64,000 bases of DNA, taken from positions 1-64,000 of the forward strand of contig NZ_MVAB01000001.1 of assembly GCF_002026305.1 (NCBI RefSeq), written 5' to 3'. The translations under genes were made by a program, and so were the position numbers. The DNA is from Vagococcus martis (lineage in GTDB: Bacteria; Bacillota; Bacilli; Lactobacillales; Vagococcaceae). The first letter of the stretch is position 1, and each line of letters opens with the position of its first letter. Shown one piece after another: positions 19,437-29,610 of the stretch. The notes beneath the pieces are model-generated. The model saw nothing but the letters and a program-made list of their open reading frames with translations. It was not told the origin of the DNA and searched no databases.

Positions 19437-20593
19437 TATTTTTCTCCTCCTTCATTTTCGGTAACTTCACCTCCAGGAGTTGGTTCACCTACTGTTAAAG
19501 GTGCTTCGGATGAAATAATGACACGATCTAAGCCTTCTAAACCACTTGTAACGATAATTTTATCTTTTGATGCACCTTGGTCGGTAGTTTCAACTACACG
19601 TTTTGCAATTGTGCCAAAATCATCAACGAGTACATAAACTTCTTTCGTTTTATCATCTACTTTTACTGCTTCTTTTGGTATTTCTATTTTTTTATCTTCT
19701 AGCTTAATTGAAGCTTGTACATGGAATCCTTTACGAATTTCTTTTGCATCTTTTAAACTTAATTTTACTGTGTAAGTTGATAAAGAATTCCCACTATTTG
19801 ATGCACCACCTTCTGTTGCTTGCTGTGTATTTGGAATATTAGACACATAAGTGACTTCACCTTTGTATAATTTATTATCAGCAATGGTTCTAACGTCCGC
19901 TATTTGTTTTTCTTTCACTTTTTCTAAATCTTTCTCATTGACACTGCCTTCAACATAAAAATCAGTTGATGATAAAGTTAAAATGGCACTATCTCTGTTT
20001 TGGTCTTGTGGAATAATAACCTGACCGTCAAAAGGTGCAATGACTTTATTAACCTGTTTTTCACTTAATTCATTAATTTGTGTTTGTAATTGACTCATTT
20101 TAATATCATAACTACCTAAATCATATTTTAATTCTATGCTTTCTTTCGATACAGGGCTACTGGCAGCTTCCCCTGATTCTGATGTTGGCATATTATTCAT
20201 TTCATTTATTTCAAGTTGCATTTGTCTTGCAGCTTTTTCTTTTTCGGCTTGTGTTGATTCAATTTGAAATTTCAAGTCTCTAATTTGAGAGTCTGTTGTC
20301 TCATCTAAGTATTGATAAAGCACTGTATCTTTTGTGACATTTTCACCATTTTTTACGTTTAAATCACCCAATTTACCTAGAGTTGTATCTTTGGTAAATT
20401 CTTTTGACATAACAGGAGTTACCACACCATTAATAAACACTTGATCGACATTTTCAACGGTATAAAACTCAATTTTTTCTTCTTCCTTTGTGTTTACTGG
20501 CTCTTTTTTCGATAACACCATTTTGCCACCGATTGCAGCAATCACAACCAACCCAATAATACTCCCAATAACCACTTTTTTCTTTTTCGACAT
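19436..20593 (-). CDS. Membrane-fusion (adaptor) protein of the MacAB-like system
   Basis: A 385-residue adaptor with an N-terminal basic stretch and one membrane anchor (about residues 6-24), a coiled-coil hairpin with 'QIESTQAEKEKAARQMQLEI', a lipoyl-like barrel ('VIAPFDGQVIIPQDQ') and a beta-barrel. The C-terminal tail is rich in Gly and Glu. I start it at the ATG at 20593, with AAAGGAG upstream, rather than the in-frame ATGs further out. First gene of the three-gene operon. Confidence 0.88.
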   Translation of the reverse strand: MSKKKKVVIGSIIGLVVIAAIGGKMVLSKKEPVNTKEEEKIEFYTVENVDQVFINGVVTPVMSKEFTKDTTLGKLGDLNVKNGENVTKDTVLYQYLDETTDSQIRDLKFQIESTQAEKEKAARQMQLEINEMNNMPTSESGEAASSPVSKESIELKYDLGSYDIKMSQLQTQINELSEKQVNKVIAPFDGQVIIPQDQNRDSAILTLSSTDFYVEGSVNEKDLEKVKEKQIADVRTIADNKLYKGEVTYVSNIPNTQQATEGGASNSGNSLSTYTVKLSLKDAKEIRKGFHVQASIKLEDKKIEIPKEAVKVDDKTKEVYVLVDDFGTIAKRVVETTDQGASKDKIIVTSGLEGLDRVIISSEAPLTVGEPTPGGEVTENEGGEK

Positions 20594-20685
20594 CCCAAAT
20601 AACTCCTTTTTCATTAGTAATTTAAGTATACCTAAAAATAACATTAGAAAAATCAGTCGATGGTCGTATTGTGGATAAGTATAAA

Positions 20686-20716
20686 AAAACTACCTAGTTT
20701 TCACTAGATAGTTTCA
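20686..20716 (-). terminator. Terminator after the DUF1002 gene
   Basis: AAACTATCTAG pairs imperfectly with CTAGGTAGTTT on the minus strand, followed by a T-run. It separates the DUF1002 gene from the efflux operon. Confidence 0.8.
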
Positions 20717-20719
20717 GCG

Positions 20720-21730
20720 TTACTTAAATAAGTTTGAGAAGAAATCTTTAATCTTTTGCCAAATTCCTTTTGCTTTTTCTACATTTTCTTCTGACAATAA
20801 ATTATCTTTAAATTCTTTACCATTTTTCACGATGTCATCTTTAAACCCAGATAATTGACTGGTTAATTCTTTATCTGTGATGGCACTTGTATTAGTAAAG
20901 TTCACCATGTTATTGACGACTTGCGTTTTTAGTTCTGGTGTAATGGCTTCTTGTAGCCCGTTTTTCTCAATTTGTTCGTCAACCACATTGGTTACTTCTT
21001 GTTTCTTTTTCTCATCAGACATGTCACTTAATTTCTTATTAATTTTTTGTAATTCCATTTGAATATCAGCTAACATGACTAAGATGTTTTCAGAAGAATA
21101 ATCTTTATTATCTTGGTTTTGTTGATCAATGGCAGAAACCACTTGCATTTGATCTTGTGCTACTTCACGCTTTTCATCACGCTCTTTTTGTTCTGTTTGA
21201 TTAGAGGCAGGGTCTACTTCATCATAAATCTTATAAATACCAGCTAATGCCCCACTACCATCCATTGGTCGAACGCTTGCAATACGAATGTATGCATCAT
21301 ATACACCACTTGTAATAGCTGCTGAGCGGTACATTGCTTCTGTTCTGGCAGTAATTTTATCTGGTGTCACAATATCAACTGTCACACCCGACCCACTTTT
21401 TGTACGAGCAATCAACGCACTTGAATAAGCTTTTGACGAACTAGTAAATTCTGGAACGTCGGTTACATATTTCACTAAATCATTGCCATCAACAATGTAT
21501 TCATTTATATTCTGAGTGTTTGTTCCACTTAACATGGATACTTTACTCAAGTCTTTGGTTAAAATATCACGTGTTTGTTGCTTTTCAGCATCTGTTAAGC
21601 CATTACCTAATGCGATATTGGGAATATCCCATCCTTCATCTTTCGCTTTTTCTGCAGCCGAAACTTGCGTACTTAATCCAACTGTTGAAAGTAGTGTAAG
21701 ACCTAGTAAAATCTTTTTAAATTTATTCAT
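20720..21730 (-). CDS. DUF1002 secreted protein
   Basis: A 336-residue protein with a clear signal peptide (MNKFKKILLGLTLLSTVGLS, cleavage near 'VSAAEK'). 'ALGNGLTDAEKQQTRDIL' and 'ARTKSGSGVTVDIVTPDKIT' are typical of the DUF1002 (YpuA-like) family. The second half is acidic and helix-rich and ends in an amphipathic 'KIKDFFSNLF'. It should be exported and either released or cell-associated. No function is established for the family. It is monocistronic. Confidence 0.85.
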   Translation of the reverse strand: MNKFKKILLGLTLLSTVGLSTQVSAAEKAKDEGWDIPNIALGNGLTDAEKQQTRDILTKDLSKVSMLSGTNTQNINEYIVDGNDLVKYVTDVPEFTSSSKAYSSALIARTKSGSGVTVDIVTPDKITARTEAMYRSAAITSGVYDAYIRIASVRPMDGSGALAGIYKIYDEVDPASNQTEQKERDEKREVAQDQMQVVSAIDQQNQDNKDYSSENILVMLADIQMELQKINKKLSDMSDEKKKQEVTNVVDEQIEKNGLQEAITPELKTQVVNNMVNFTNTSAITDKELTSQLSGFKDDIVKNGKEFKDNLLSEENVEKAKGIWQKIKDFFSNLFK

Positions 21731-21859
21731 AACATCACCTTTTCATCTTAATTCCTACTAAATGTAACACATCTATTCCTTATTTCCATCCATCTTTAGA
21801 ATGAATTCAGTCTTTTTATTGATTATTTAACATTCTTTAAAAAAAAACAAGTAAAAACA

Positions 21860-21892
21860 AACGCACTAGCTTTAACTAGTGCGATATTCTTT
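21860..21892 (-). terminator. Terminator after rpoD
   Basis: CGCACTAG pairs with CTAGTGCG around TTAAAG and is followed on the minus strand by T-rich sequence. Confidence 0.85.
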
Positions 21893-23020
21893 TTATTCTA
21901 AAAAGTCTTTTAATTGTTTTGAACGAGATGGGTGGCGTAATTTTCTTAACGCTTTTGCTTCTATTTGACGGATTCTCTCACGTGTGACACCGAATACTTT
22001 TCCAACTTCTTCAAGAGTACGCGTACGGCCATCATCTAAGCCAAAACGTAAACGCAAAACATTTTCCTCACGATCAGTCAATGTATCTAATACACTTTCT
22101 AATTGTTCTTTTAATAATTCATAGGCTGCATGTTCAGCAGGACTTGTCGCTTCTTGATCTTCAATAAAATCTCCTAAGTGCGAGTCATCTTCTTCCCCGA
22201 TTGGCGTTTCAAGAGACACAGGCTCTTGTGCAATTTTAAGGATTTCACGTACTTTTTCAGGTGATAAATCCATCTCCGCTCCAATTTCTTCAGGTGTTGG
22301 TTCGCGTCCTAAATCTTGTAGTAATTGACGTTGGATACGAATTAATTTGTTGATTGTTTCAACCATATGAACCGGAATACGAATCGTTCTGGCTTGGTCG
22401 GCAATCGCACGAGTAATCGCTTGGCGAATCCACCAAGTCGCATAAGTAGAAAACTTAAATCCTTTTTCATGGTCAAATTTTTCTACAGCTTTCATCAATC
22501 CCATGTTACCTTCTTGGATCAAATCAAGGAATTGCATCCCACGACCAACATAACGTTTGGCAATACTAACCACTAAACGCAAGTTAGCTTCTGCTAGTTC
22601 TTGTTTTGCTTCAGGGTCACCTTCTTTAATACGTAACGCTAGAGCCACTTCTTCGTCAGCTGTAAGAAGGGATACACGACCAATTTCTTTAAGGTACATA
22701 CGAACAGGATCATTAATTTTTACCCCAGCTGGTGCAATTAAATCCTCTTCTTCTTCTTTTTCTTTTGTCTTCTTAGATTCTTGATTTTTTTTAGCAACAC
22801 GCAAACTATGTTCACTTGGCTCGCCTTTTTCGTCCACAACGCTGATTCCTGCGTCCTCAACTTTTTCAATCAATTCATCCATATCATCAGCATCTAATTC
22901 ATAAGGAGTAGCTAATTTGTTTGTTAACTCATCATAAAACACCGAACCTTTTACCTTGTTCAACTTGATGAATTTGGTTACTTCTTTTTTGTATGCTTCA
23001 TCTTTTACCATTTTTGACAC
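21893..23020 (-). CDS. rpoD: Primary sigma factor SigA (RpoD)
   Basis: Housekeeping sigma factor, 375 residues. Region 1.1 at the N-terminus (about 1-80), then a charged linker, region 1.2/2 with '[11 protein letters not shown]' and '[22 protein letters not shown]' (the -10 recognition helix), region 3, and region 4 with '[20 protein letters not shown]' (the -35 recognition helix). A GTG at 23020 with GGGGGAG six bases upstream is the likely start; an ATG nine bases on is possible. It sits 21 bases downstream of dnaG, the conserved macromolecular-synthesis pairing. Confidence 0.98.
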   Translation of the reverse strand: MSKMVKDEAYKKEVTKFIKLNKVKGSVFYDELTNKLATPYELDADDMDELIEKVEDAGISVVDEKGEPSEHSLRVAKKNQESKKTKEKEEEEDLIAPAGVKINDPVRMYLKEIGRVSLLTADEEVALALRIKEGDPEAKQELAEANLRLVVSIAKRYVGRGMQFLDLIQEGNMGLMKAVEKFDHEKGFKFSTYATWWIRQAITRAIADQARTIRIPVHMVETINKLIRIQRQLLQDLGREPTPEEIGAEMDLSPEKVREILKIAQEPVSLETPIGEEDDSHLGDFIEDQEATSPAEHAAYELLKEQLESVLDTLTDREENVLRLRFGLDDGRTRTLEEVGKVFGVTRERIRQIEAKALRKLRHPSRSKQLKDFLE

Positions 23021-23041
23021 GATGGACTCCCCCTTATATTA

Positions 23042-24877
23042 TCACCAATTACTTAATTTTTTTTGTAATTGGATAATCTCTAATGTTACTTCCATTTCTT
23101 CAACAGCATTCCCTGTCTGCTTAGCTGTTTGTTGTCGAGTCATTAAATCGTCAATTTTAGATTGAATGCTCGCTTTTTCTATCACATGTAAACAATCACT
23201 AATCTCTGTCTCATTACTTTGTTGACTAATGTCCTGCATGGTAATCGTGACTAATAATTGTCTTAAATTTTCTTCTTTTAAATAATTAATAAAATCTGCT
23301 AGTTCAATTTGACCATATAGTTCATAAAAACTTGCTATATGCTGAAATAACTCTTGGTATTCATCATGAACAAACGAAAAATCCTTTTTATTTACTAATT
23401 GAGTAAATATCGCCTTCTCTTTTAATATACGATAAATTAGTAATCTTTCAGCTTTTTCAACCACCGTTTGTTTTCGGACTTGTTGAATTTGTGGTATCAC
23501 AACTTCTGGTTGTTTTGGGATGACTTTTTTAAACTGATGAGCTTTGTTTGACTGAATAAACGAATTTAACTGGATTTGCAAGGTATCTTTTGAAACGTGA
23601 TACTCTTCAGATAATTGAGTTAACGCAAAATCTTTTTCAATAACTGATGGGATTTTCGCTAATTCCTGTAAGACAAGGTCTAAATAAGTTAAAACATCTG
23701 ACTCATTGTCTAGATTAAACTCTTGTGATAAAAATTGTTTCTTAAACTGAAACACGGTTAACTGATGGTGTTTTAATTCATTTTCCAATGCTTCAAGACC
23801 ATATGTTTTTCTATACTCATCTGGATCTAACCGATTGGGTAACATCACTACTTGAACACCTAGCGTTGTATTATCAGTTAATAACTCTACCGCACGATTT
23901 GTCGCATTTATCCCAGCAGCATCACCATCATAAACAATCGTCACATCTTGACAAACTCTCTCGAGTCGACTAATCTGCTGTTCCGTCAAACTCGTTCCCA
24001 TTGTAGCGACCGCATTTTTTACCCCTGACATATGAGACGCTATTACATCCATAAATCCTTCAAATAAAAACACATCATTCGACTTTCTAATATGGGGTCT
24101 TGCCAAATGAAAATTATAAATGACATCTCGTTTATTAAAAATTTCCGTTTCAGGACTGTTTAAATACTTTGGTTGTTTGACGTCTTGTTGTGCCTGTTCA
24201 GAAGGCATCATGCGACCTGAAAAGCCAATTGTTTTACCTTGAGCATCTTTTATTGGAAACATAATCCGGTTAACAAATCGATCTGTATATGACCCATCAT
24301 CTCTTTCAATAAATAAACCTGACTGCCCATAAAGCGTATCATCAAACTCTTTTTCCATAACTTTTAATAAAATTTGCCGATTGTCCGGAGCAAACCCTAT
24401 CTCAAATTCTTCTATCACGTCTTTAGGAATATCTCGCGACTCTAAATAAGCCATCGCCTCTTTTCCAGCCTCTGTATTCACTAATATATGATGAAAAAAC
24501 TTTTTTGCATGCTCATGCATTGTGATTAACGTCTGGTGCGTTTGATTTTTTTCAGTGCTACGTTGTTCACTATAAACTGAAGTTGGTAATGAGACATTTA
24601 AAGGTTCTGCCAATTTCTCAACAGACTCAGGAAACGACAATCCTTCTATCTCTTGAATAAACGTAAACACATTACCACCCTTGCCACACCCAAAACAATG
24701 AAAGATTTGTTTGTCCTCTGCTACAGTAAACGAAGGCGTTTTTTCGTTGTGAAAGGGACATAAACCAAGGTAGTTTTTACCAGATTTTTTTAATTGAACA
24801 TAGTTTTCAACAACCTCAACAATATTTGTTTCTTGTCTAACTGTATCAATTAATTCTTGAGGGATTAATTGTGACAT
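23042..24877 (-). CDS. dnaG: DNA primase
   Basis: Makes RNA primers for replication. The N-terminal CHC2 zinc finger is visible (CPFHNEKTPSF...HCFGCGKGG), followed by the TOPRIM catalytic domain with 'LFEGFMDVIA' and 'VYDGDAAGINA', and a helical C-terminal helicase-binding domain. It has 611 residues when started at the ATG at 24877, which has GGGG nine bases upstream; the ATG at 24886 would sit directly on the ribosome site. Co-transcribed with rpoD. Confidence 0.97.
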   Translation of the reverse strand: MSQLIPQELIDTVRQETNIVEVVENYVQLKKSGKNYLGLCPFHNEKTPSFTVAEDKQIFHCFGCGKGGNVFTFIQEIEGLSFPESVEKLAEPLNVSLPTSVYSEQRSTEKNQTHQTLITMHEHAKKFFHHILVNTEAGKEAMAYLESRDIPKDVIEEFEIGFAPDNRQILLKVMEKEFDDTLYGQSGLFIERDDGSYTDRFVNRIMFPIKDAQGKTIGFSGRMMPSEQAQQDVKQPKYLNSPETEIFNKRDVIYNFHLARPHIRKSNDVFLFEGFMDVIASHMSGVKNAVATMGTSLTEQQISRLERVCQDVTIVYDGDAAGINATNRAVELLTDNTTLGVQVVMLPNRLDPDEYRKTYGLEALENELKHHQLTVFQFKKQFLSQEFNLDNESDVLTYLDLVLQELAKIPSVIEKDFALTQLSEEYHVSKDTLQIQLNSFIQSNKAHQFKKVIPKQPEVVIPQIQQVRKQTVVEKAERLLIYRILKEKAIFTQLVNKKDFSFVHDEYQELFQHIASFYELYGQIELADFINYLKEENLRQLLVTITMQDISQQSNETEISDCLHVIEKASIQSKIDDLMTRQQTAKQTGNAVEEMEVTLEIIQLQKKLSNW

Positions 24878-24905
24878 CGTAATCATCCCCTTTTTACATA
24901 CTTAA

Positions 24906-24936
24906 GTCAGAAAAGTCGCACTGAACCCAGCGCGAC
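24906..24936 (-). promoter_or_regulatory. GC-rich hairpin with T-run in the dnaG leader
   Basis: On the minus strand GTCGCGCT pairs with AGTGCGAC (24915-24936, one wobble/mismatch allowed) and TTTTCT follows. It lies downstream of the probable dnaG promoter, so it could attenuate dnaG-rpoD transcription. Alternatively it terminates read-through from the P-type ATPase gene upstream. Confidence 0.55.
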
Positions 24937-24959
24937 CATGACATAACTTTTCATAATAA

Positions 24960-24987
24960 ATTATAACATAATTCGATATGTTTGCAA
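24960..24987 (-). promoter_or_regulatory. Probable promoter of dnaG-rpoD
   Basis: TTGCAA (24982-24987) and a perfect TATAAT (24960-24965) on the minus strand, separated by 16 bases. Confidence 0.6.
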
Positions 24988-24997
24988 CAGTTTCTAC

Positions 24998-27319
24998 TTA
25001 GTGAAAAGAACCCATTTTTCCAGTAATCAATTTATCTAAAATTAACTTACCTAAAATTGAACAGATAACAAGCACGATAAAAATAGGGAGTGTTGTCGCA
25101 TTGAGCCACGTAATTTCAAGTAATGACTTGAATAGCATAGCGGCAACAAATGTTCCAACAGTTGTTGTCACAGCTAAGAATAATCTTAATGGATTAAATG
25201 GAAGACAGGCTTTAATGACTGCCATTGAGCTCACTGCAATTAACATATAATACATTAACGTCGTTTGATCGACTCCACTAATACCAAACTTCGGCGAGAT
25301 AAAGTAAATAACAAGGATGTTTATTACCACCAGTAACGCATTTGGTAACGCCCGTCTTAACGCAGTTGGTAAGAATTTTGTTGTAATCTTGCGTTTATCT
25401 GATTCAAATGATAAAAAGAATGTTGGGTAACCTTCAATTGCCAAATCAAGTAGTGTAATTTGAATTGGAATAAATGGAAATCCAATCGCTGCTACCATAC
25501 AAATGATTGACAAAATGAATGAATAGATTGTTTTAATAAAGAAAATACTTGCCACTTTTGTCACGTTATTAACCACACGTCGACCTTCAAATAATACGTC
25601 TGGCAACGTAGTAAAATCTGAGTTAAGCAAAACAAGATTCGCCATTTGACGTGTGGCGTTATCTCCTTCCGCCATGGCGATACTACAATCTGCTTCTTTC
25701 ATTGCTAAAATATCGTTGACACCATCACCTGTCATAGCAACAATATGGTCTTTTTGACGCAAAGCTTCCACTAACCATTTTTTCTGTTGTGGACTCACTC
25801 GCCCAAATACAGTGTAATCATCAACTATTTGTTTGACTTCTTCTTCAGTTTCGATAGTCGATAAATCGATATATTGCTCATAATTTTTTAATCCCGCACG
25901 TCTAGCAACATTTGATACGGTAATTGGGTTGTCACCTGAAATAACTTTTAACGCGACTCCTTCACTATCCAAATAAGCTAATGTTTCTTCCGCATTTTCA
26001 CGAATGGCATCTTCAATAACTAAAACTGATTGAGCGTCAACAGAACCAACTGTGTCGTTAATTTGTGTCGCCTGTGCATCAATACCTATTAATAAGACAC
26101 GACTTCCCTGTTCTTGAGCTTGCGTCACTTCTGTAGGTATTGAACTTTCTGATACTAATCTTTCTGGTGCACCTAAATACACACAACCAATGCCTTCAAA
26201 TAACACAGCACCCCATTTTCTATCAGAAGAAAATGGTAATACATCTAATACGTTTAAATCATTTGATGTCTTGAAATATGAACGTAAGGCTTGCATTGTA
26301 AGGTTATTATCATCTGTTGCATTGATATAATTGCCCATTAACTTATTTGTGTCAATTTGGCTATTTTTACTCGCCATATCAATCACTTCTGAGACAATCA
26401 TGTTACCTTGAGTAATGGTTCCAGTTTTATCCAAACATAACACGTCAACATGAGCTAACGTTTCAATAGAATGCATATCTTGTACTAATACTTTTTTCTT
26501 CGTTAATTTCACAACACCTGTTGCAAGCGCAATACTGATTAAAAGCACCATTCCTTTTGGTAACATGCCAAGTAGTGCTGCAGCTGAAGAAACAACGGAT
26601 AGCTTGATGTCGCTGTTTCTTAAAAAATAAGCTTCTAAAAATAAAATGACCCCTAATGGAATAATAATGTAACTCGTAAATTTTGCCACTTTTCTAATGG
26701 ATTGAACTAATTCAGACGTCACAGGTTTATGTATTTTAGCTTCTTCGGCAATTTTAATCGCATAATTGTCTTTTCCAACATGAATGACTTTAGCCACACA
26801 TTGACCACTTGTCACGTAACTCCCTGACATTAGCTGGCTATCGACACCTTTTTTAATTAAATCTGCTTCACCGGTTAAAAGTGACTCATTGACTTCCACA
26901 TTACCTGAAACAATAATTGTATCAGAAGGAACTTGCTGTCCAGCTGATAAAATCACAATATCATCCATTACTAACTCAGTCGTAGGAATGCCCATTTTTT
27001 GATTATCACGATAGACATCCACATTTTCTTCGTTCACAATGGAGAGTTGTGCTACTAAATTTTTCGCACGAATTTCTTGAGACACACCAATCACAACATT
27101 TAAAATAATGATTGCCATAAAAAACATATTACTATAAGCACCGACTAAAGCTAAACATATCGCAATAATCACGTTTAGTAGGTTAAATAGGGTGAAGACA
27201 TTATCAAAAATGATATCCTTATTACTTTTTGAAGTATCTGAAACATAGTCATTCACTTGTCCATTGGCTATTCGCTGATTAACTTCCTCTTTTGTTAATC
27301 CTGTTTCATTCATTTTCAT
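24998..27319 (-). CDS. Cation-transporting P-type ATPase (CtpE/Exp7-like)
   Basis: A 773-residue P-type ATPase. The phosphorylation motif is CLDKTGTITQGN, the hinge is MTGDGVNDILAMKEADCSIAMA, and the actuator loop is LLTGEADLIKKG. About ten membrane segments are arranged as in Ca2+-type pumps, without N-terminal heavy-metal domains. It resembles the CtpE/Exp7 branch, for which calcium uptake has been proposed; the ion here is not determined by sequence. It stands alone between the PASTA gene terminator and dnaG. Confidence 0.87.
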   Translation of the reverse strand: MKMNETGLTKEEVNQRIANGQVNDYVSDTSKSNKDIIFDNVFTLFNLLNVIIAICLALVGAYSNMFFMAIIILNVVIGVSQEIRAKNLVAQLSIVNEENVDVYRDNQKMGIPTTELVMDDIVILSAGQQVPSDTIIVSGNVEVNESLLTGEADLIKKGVDSQLMSGSYVTSGQCVAKVIHVGKDNYAIKIAEEAKIHKPVTSELVQSIRKVAKFTSYIIIPLGVILFLEAYFLRNSDIKLSVVSSAAALLGMLPKGMVLLISIALATGVVKLTKKKVLVQDMHSIETLAHVDVLCLDKTGTITQGNMIVSEVIDMASKNSQIDTNKLMGNYINATDDNNLTMQALRSYFKTSNDLNVLDVLPFSSDRKWGAVLFEGIGCVYLGAPERLVSESSIPTEVTQAQEQGSRVLLIGIDAQATQINDTVGSVDAQSVLVIEDAIRENAEETLAYLDSEGVALKVISGDNPITVSNVARRAGLKNYEQYIDLSTIETEEEVKQIVDDYTVFGRVSPQQKKWLVEALRQKDHIVAMTGDGVNDILAMKEADCSIAMAEGDNATRQMANLVLLNSDFTTLPDVLFEGRRVVNNVTKVASIFFIKTIYSFILSIICMVAAIGFPFIPIQITLLDLAIEGYPTFFLSFESDKRKITTKFLPTALRRALPNALLVVINILVIYFISPKFGISGVDQTTLMYYMLIAVSSMAVIKACLPFNPLRLFLAVTTTVGTFVAAMLFKSLLEITWLNATTLPIFIVLVICSILGKLILDKLITGKMGSFH

Positions 27320-27400
27320 TTTATCTACTCTCTCTTTTTCATTTATTCTTTCATTATTATATAGATATTTATCATAAGTTTAAAGTCTTTTAACAAATAA

Positions 27401-27437
27401 TTAAACTCCTAACTAAAAAAGCTTAGGAGTTTAATTA
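27401..27437 (-). terminator. Terminator after the PASTA-protein operon
   Basis: TTAAACTCCTAA pairs with TTAGGAGTTTAA around an A-rich loop, with T residues after it. Confidence 0.87.
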
Positions 27438-27439
27438 TT

Positions 27440-28930
27440 TTACTCATCTTGACTGGTCGTTTTTTCATCAGGTAATGAGGCATATCGACCATTACTTACA
27501 GCAAACACTAAATGTGCATTTGTCGAAATATATTGATTATAGGCATTGGTATTCACAATTTGTCCTTTTTCTTTATCTGAATCAACATAATACACTTCAT
27601 AAGTAACTGAAGCACCTTTTGAATTAAAGTTTTCATAAATTAGTTTTGGGATGTCTCCTTCAAGTTGACCAAAAAATGACTTAATATATGGTCGTCCAGC
27701 AGAATAGGTGACATTAACCGTTTTATTATCATTACCTGTCAATTTTTTACCTGCTTCAACAGATTGAGCAATTAATTGACCAAATGGCACGTTATCAGAA
27801 AAGCTTTGTTTCGTGACAACCTGTAAATCAGGCGAGACGTTCGTTGCTTCTTCGGCAGAATAATTCGCAAAATTAGGAACAACCACGGCTTTTCCAACAG
27901 ATATCGAGACACTCATTTTATCATGCTTGGCTAATTTTGTTTCTGGAGAAACTGTTTGTGATATGACAAAATCTGGTTCAATCTTATCTGAATCCGCTTC
28001 TTTGAACTCGACATTGATGTCATTTTTCTTTGCCCAATCTTCAACCTCTGATTTTGCTTTTTTTCTAAAATCAGGAACAGAGATATTCTTTTCAAAAACT
28101 TCTTTTCCTTTAGAGAAGTAAACATTGGCAATATCTTGACGCAAATAATTCTCTTTATTGACTTCTTTATCAGTAAATTCCAACCTAATAAATTTACCTG
28201 TTTCGATTTTATCATTGTATTCATCAATGATTGTGACATTTTCGGCTTTATTTTTTTTAATCCATTGTTCCACTTCTTCTTTAGACATCGTTTCAAAATC
28301 AGGTAACGTAATTTTCCCTTTTGGATCTGCTCCTTCACTTACCTTAAATGTTATGTTAGAGCCTTTTTTAATCTTTTTATTTGGTGTAACTGATTGACTT
28401 ATAATACCGTTTGAATCTATTTTTAAGGAATATTCTTGTTTTATTTCAGGTTTCATTTTATTTTCAGTTGCCCAGTTTTTTGCCTCCACAACGGTTTTAC
28501 CTGAAAAATCTGGTACTGATACACGGGTCATTTGATAATATACCATATACAACAACAGTAAACAGATACCAACTATCCCACCTATCAGGATTCGTTTTGT
28601 TTGTTGTTTTTTCTTATAATCAGGGTCTATTTCAACATCATGTTCTACCCCATTACCTGTCGAATGGTCTTCATCTATCCCCTTATCAGATTTTTTTCGT
28701 TTTCTTTTAACTTTTATTTTGGTGTCATTGACATGTTTTGTTTCTTCTTGAAACATAACATCTACATCGTCAAACTCTTGCTTATCATAGTCGGAAGCTG
28801 ATGATTGTAAATCATCGGTTTCTAATGCGAGATTTTCGTTTGTATCTGACGACACGTCTTTATTATTTTTTTTTTCATTCAACATATTTTTATAATTATC
28901 ACTATCAAAATTTGATAAAAAATCAGACAT
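27440..28930 (-). CDS. Membrane-anchored PASTA-domain protein
   Basis: A 496-residue protein with an acidic, Lys-rich cytoplasmic N-terminus (about 1-130), a single membrane segment (about 132-152) and an extracellular part with four PASTA-like domains beginning 'VPDFSGKT', 'LPDFETMS', 'VPDFRKKA' and 'VVPNFANY', then a divergent C-terminal domain of about 65 residues. PASTA domains in serine/threonine kinases and PBPs bind peptidoglycan fragments, but there is no kinase or transpeptidase domain here. Its ATG overlaps the end of the ABC ATPase by 8 bases, so it is translationally coupled to an FtsX-type transporter. Function unknown; a wall-sensing accessory subunit is a guess. Confidence 0.85.
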   Translation of the reverse strand: MSDFLSNFDSDNYKNMLNEKKNNKDVSSDTNENLALETDDLQSSASDYDKQEFDDVDVMFQEETKHVNDTKIKVKRKRKKSDKGIDEDHSTGNGVEHDVEIDPDYKKKQQTKRILIGGIVGICLLLLYMVYYQMTRVSVPDFSGKTVVEAKNWATENKMKPEIKQEYSLKIDSNGIISQSVTPNKKIKKGSNITFKVSEGADPKGKITLPDFETMSKEEVEQWIKKNKAENVTIIDEYNDKIETGKFIRLEFTDKEVNKENYLRQDIANVYFSKGKEVFEKNISVPDFRKKAKSEVEDWAKKNDINVEFKEADSDKIEPDFVISQTVSPETKLAKHDKMSVSISVGKAVVVPNFANYSAEEATNVSPDLQVVTKQSFSDNVPFGQLIAQSVEAGKKLTGNDNKTVNVTYSAGRPYIKSFFGQLEGDIPKLIYENFNSKGASVTYEVYYVDSDKEKGQIVNTNAYNQYISTNAHLVFAVSNGRYASLPDEKTTSQDE

Positions 28931-29597
28931 TCTCTTTTAAAGCTCCTTTTCTTAGAAGGTAGGAGTGATCAGATTGTAACGCTATCTCAGGTGAGTGTGT
29001 GACAACCACTACACATTTGTTGTGTTTATGAGCTAACATTTTAAATATTTCCACAATCTCTTGTTCCATCTCTTCATCCAGATTACCGGTTGGTTCATCA
29101 GCCAATATCACATCTACATTAGTTGACAAAGCTCTTGCGATTGCCACCCGTTGTTGTTCTCCTCCTGATAATTGTGTCACCAAGCGTTTTGATTTTTCAT
29201 TTGGTATTCCCATATAATCTAATAAATTAATGGCGACAGTTTCTTGCTCATCAGGTAGTTTATTATCCGTAATGGCCATTGGGACCATCACATTCTCAAC
29301 GGCTGTTAAATACGGAATTAAATTATAATTTTGAAATATTATGCTAATGTAATCTCTACGATAAGTATCATAGCCAATTTTTTCAATATTTTTCTTCTCG
29401 TAAAAAACTCGACCTTCCTGCGGTGTATCAAGTCCCGCTAATAACGATAGTAAAGTCGTTTTACCAGATCCAGATTGCCCAACAATGGTATAAAATTTAC
29501 CTTTTTCAAATGCAACGTTCGTATTTTTCAAAATGAACCGACGCGTATCACCATCTTGGTAATAGTAGTTTAACTTACTTGCTTTTAATATAGACAC
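28923..29597 (-). CDS. ABC transporter ATP-binding protein (with PASTA operon)
   Basis: A 224-residue ATPase of the LolD/MacB/FtsE type: Walker [10 protein letters not shown], signature LSGGEQQR, Walker [16 protein letters not shown]-loop VVTHS. It starts with GTG (29597) with AAAGGAG eight bases before. The middle gene of a tight three-gene operon: FtsX-like permease, this ATPase, PASTA protein. Confidence 0.9.
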   Translation of the reverse strand: MSILKASKLNYYYQDGDTRRFILKNTNVAFEKGKFYTIVGQSGSGKTTLLSLLAGLDTPQEGRVFYEKKNIEKIGYDTYRRDYISIIFQNYNLIPYLTAVENVMVPMAITDNKLPDEQETVAINLLDYMGIPNEKSKRLVTQLSGGEQQRVAIARALSTNVDVILADEPTGNLDEEMEQEIVEIFKMLAHKHNKCVVVVTHSPEIALQSDHSYLLRKGALKENV

Positions 29598-29610
29598 GGC
29601 TTAGACTCCT

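Noticed and set aside
18729-20593. A true MacAB-TolC drug pump
   Set aside because: Gram-positive bacteria have no outer membrane, so only the architecture is MacAB-like; I did not assign macA/macB symbols.
27931-28338. 135-codon alternative frame inside the PASTA gene
   Set aside because: It is very Lys/Gln-rich, as expected from reading an acidic, Lys-rich gene out of frame, and has no family features.
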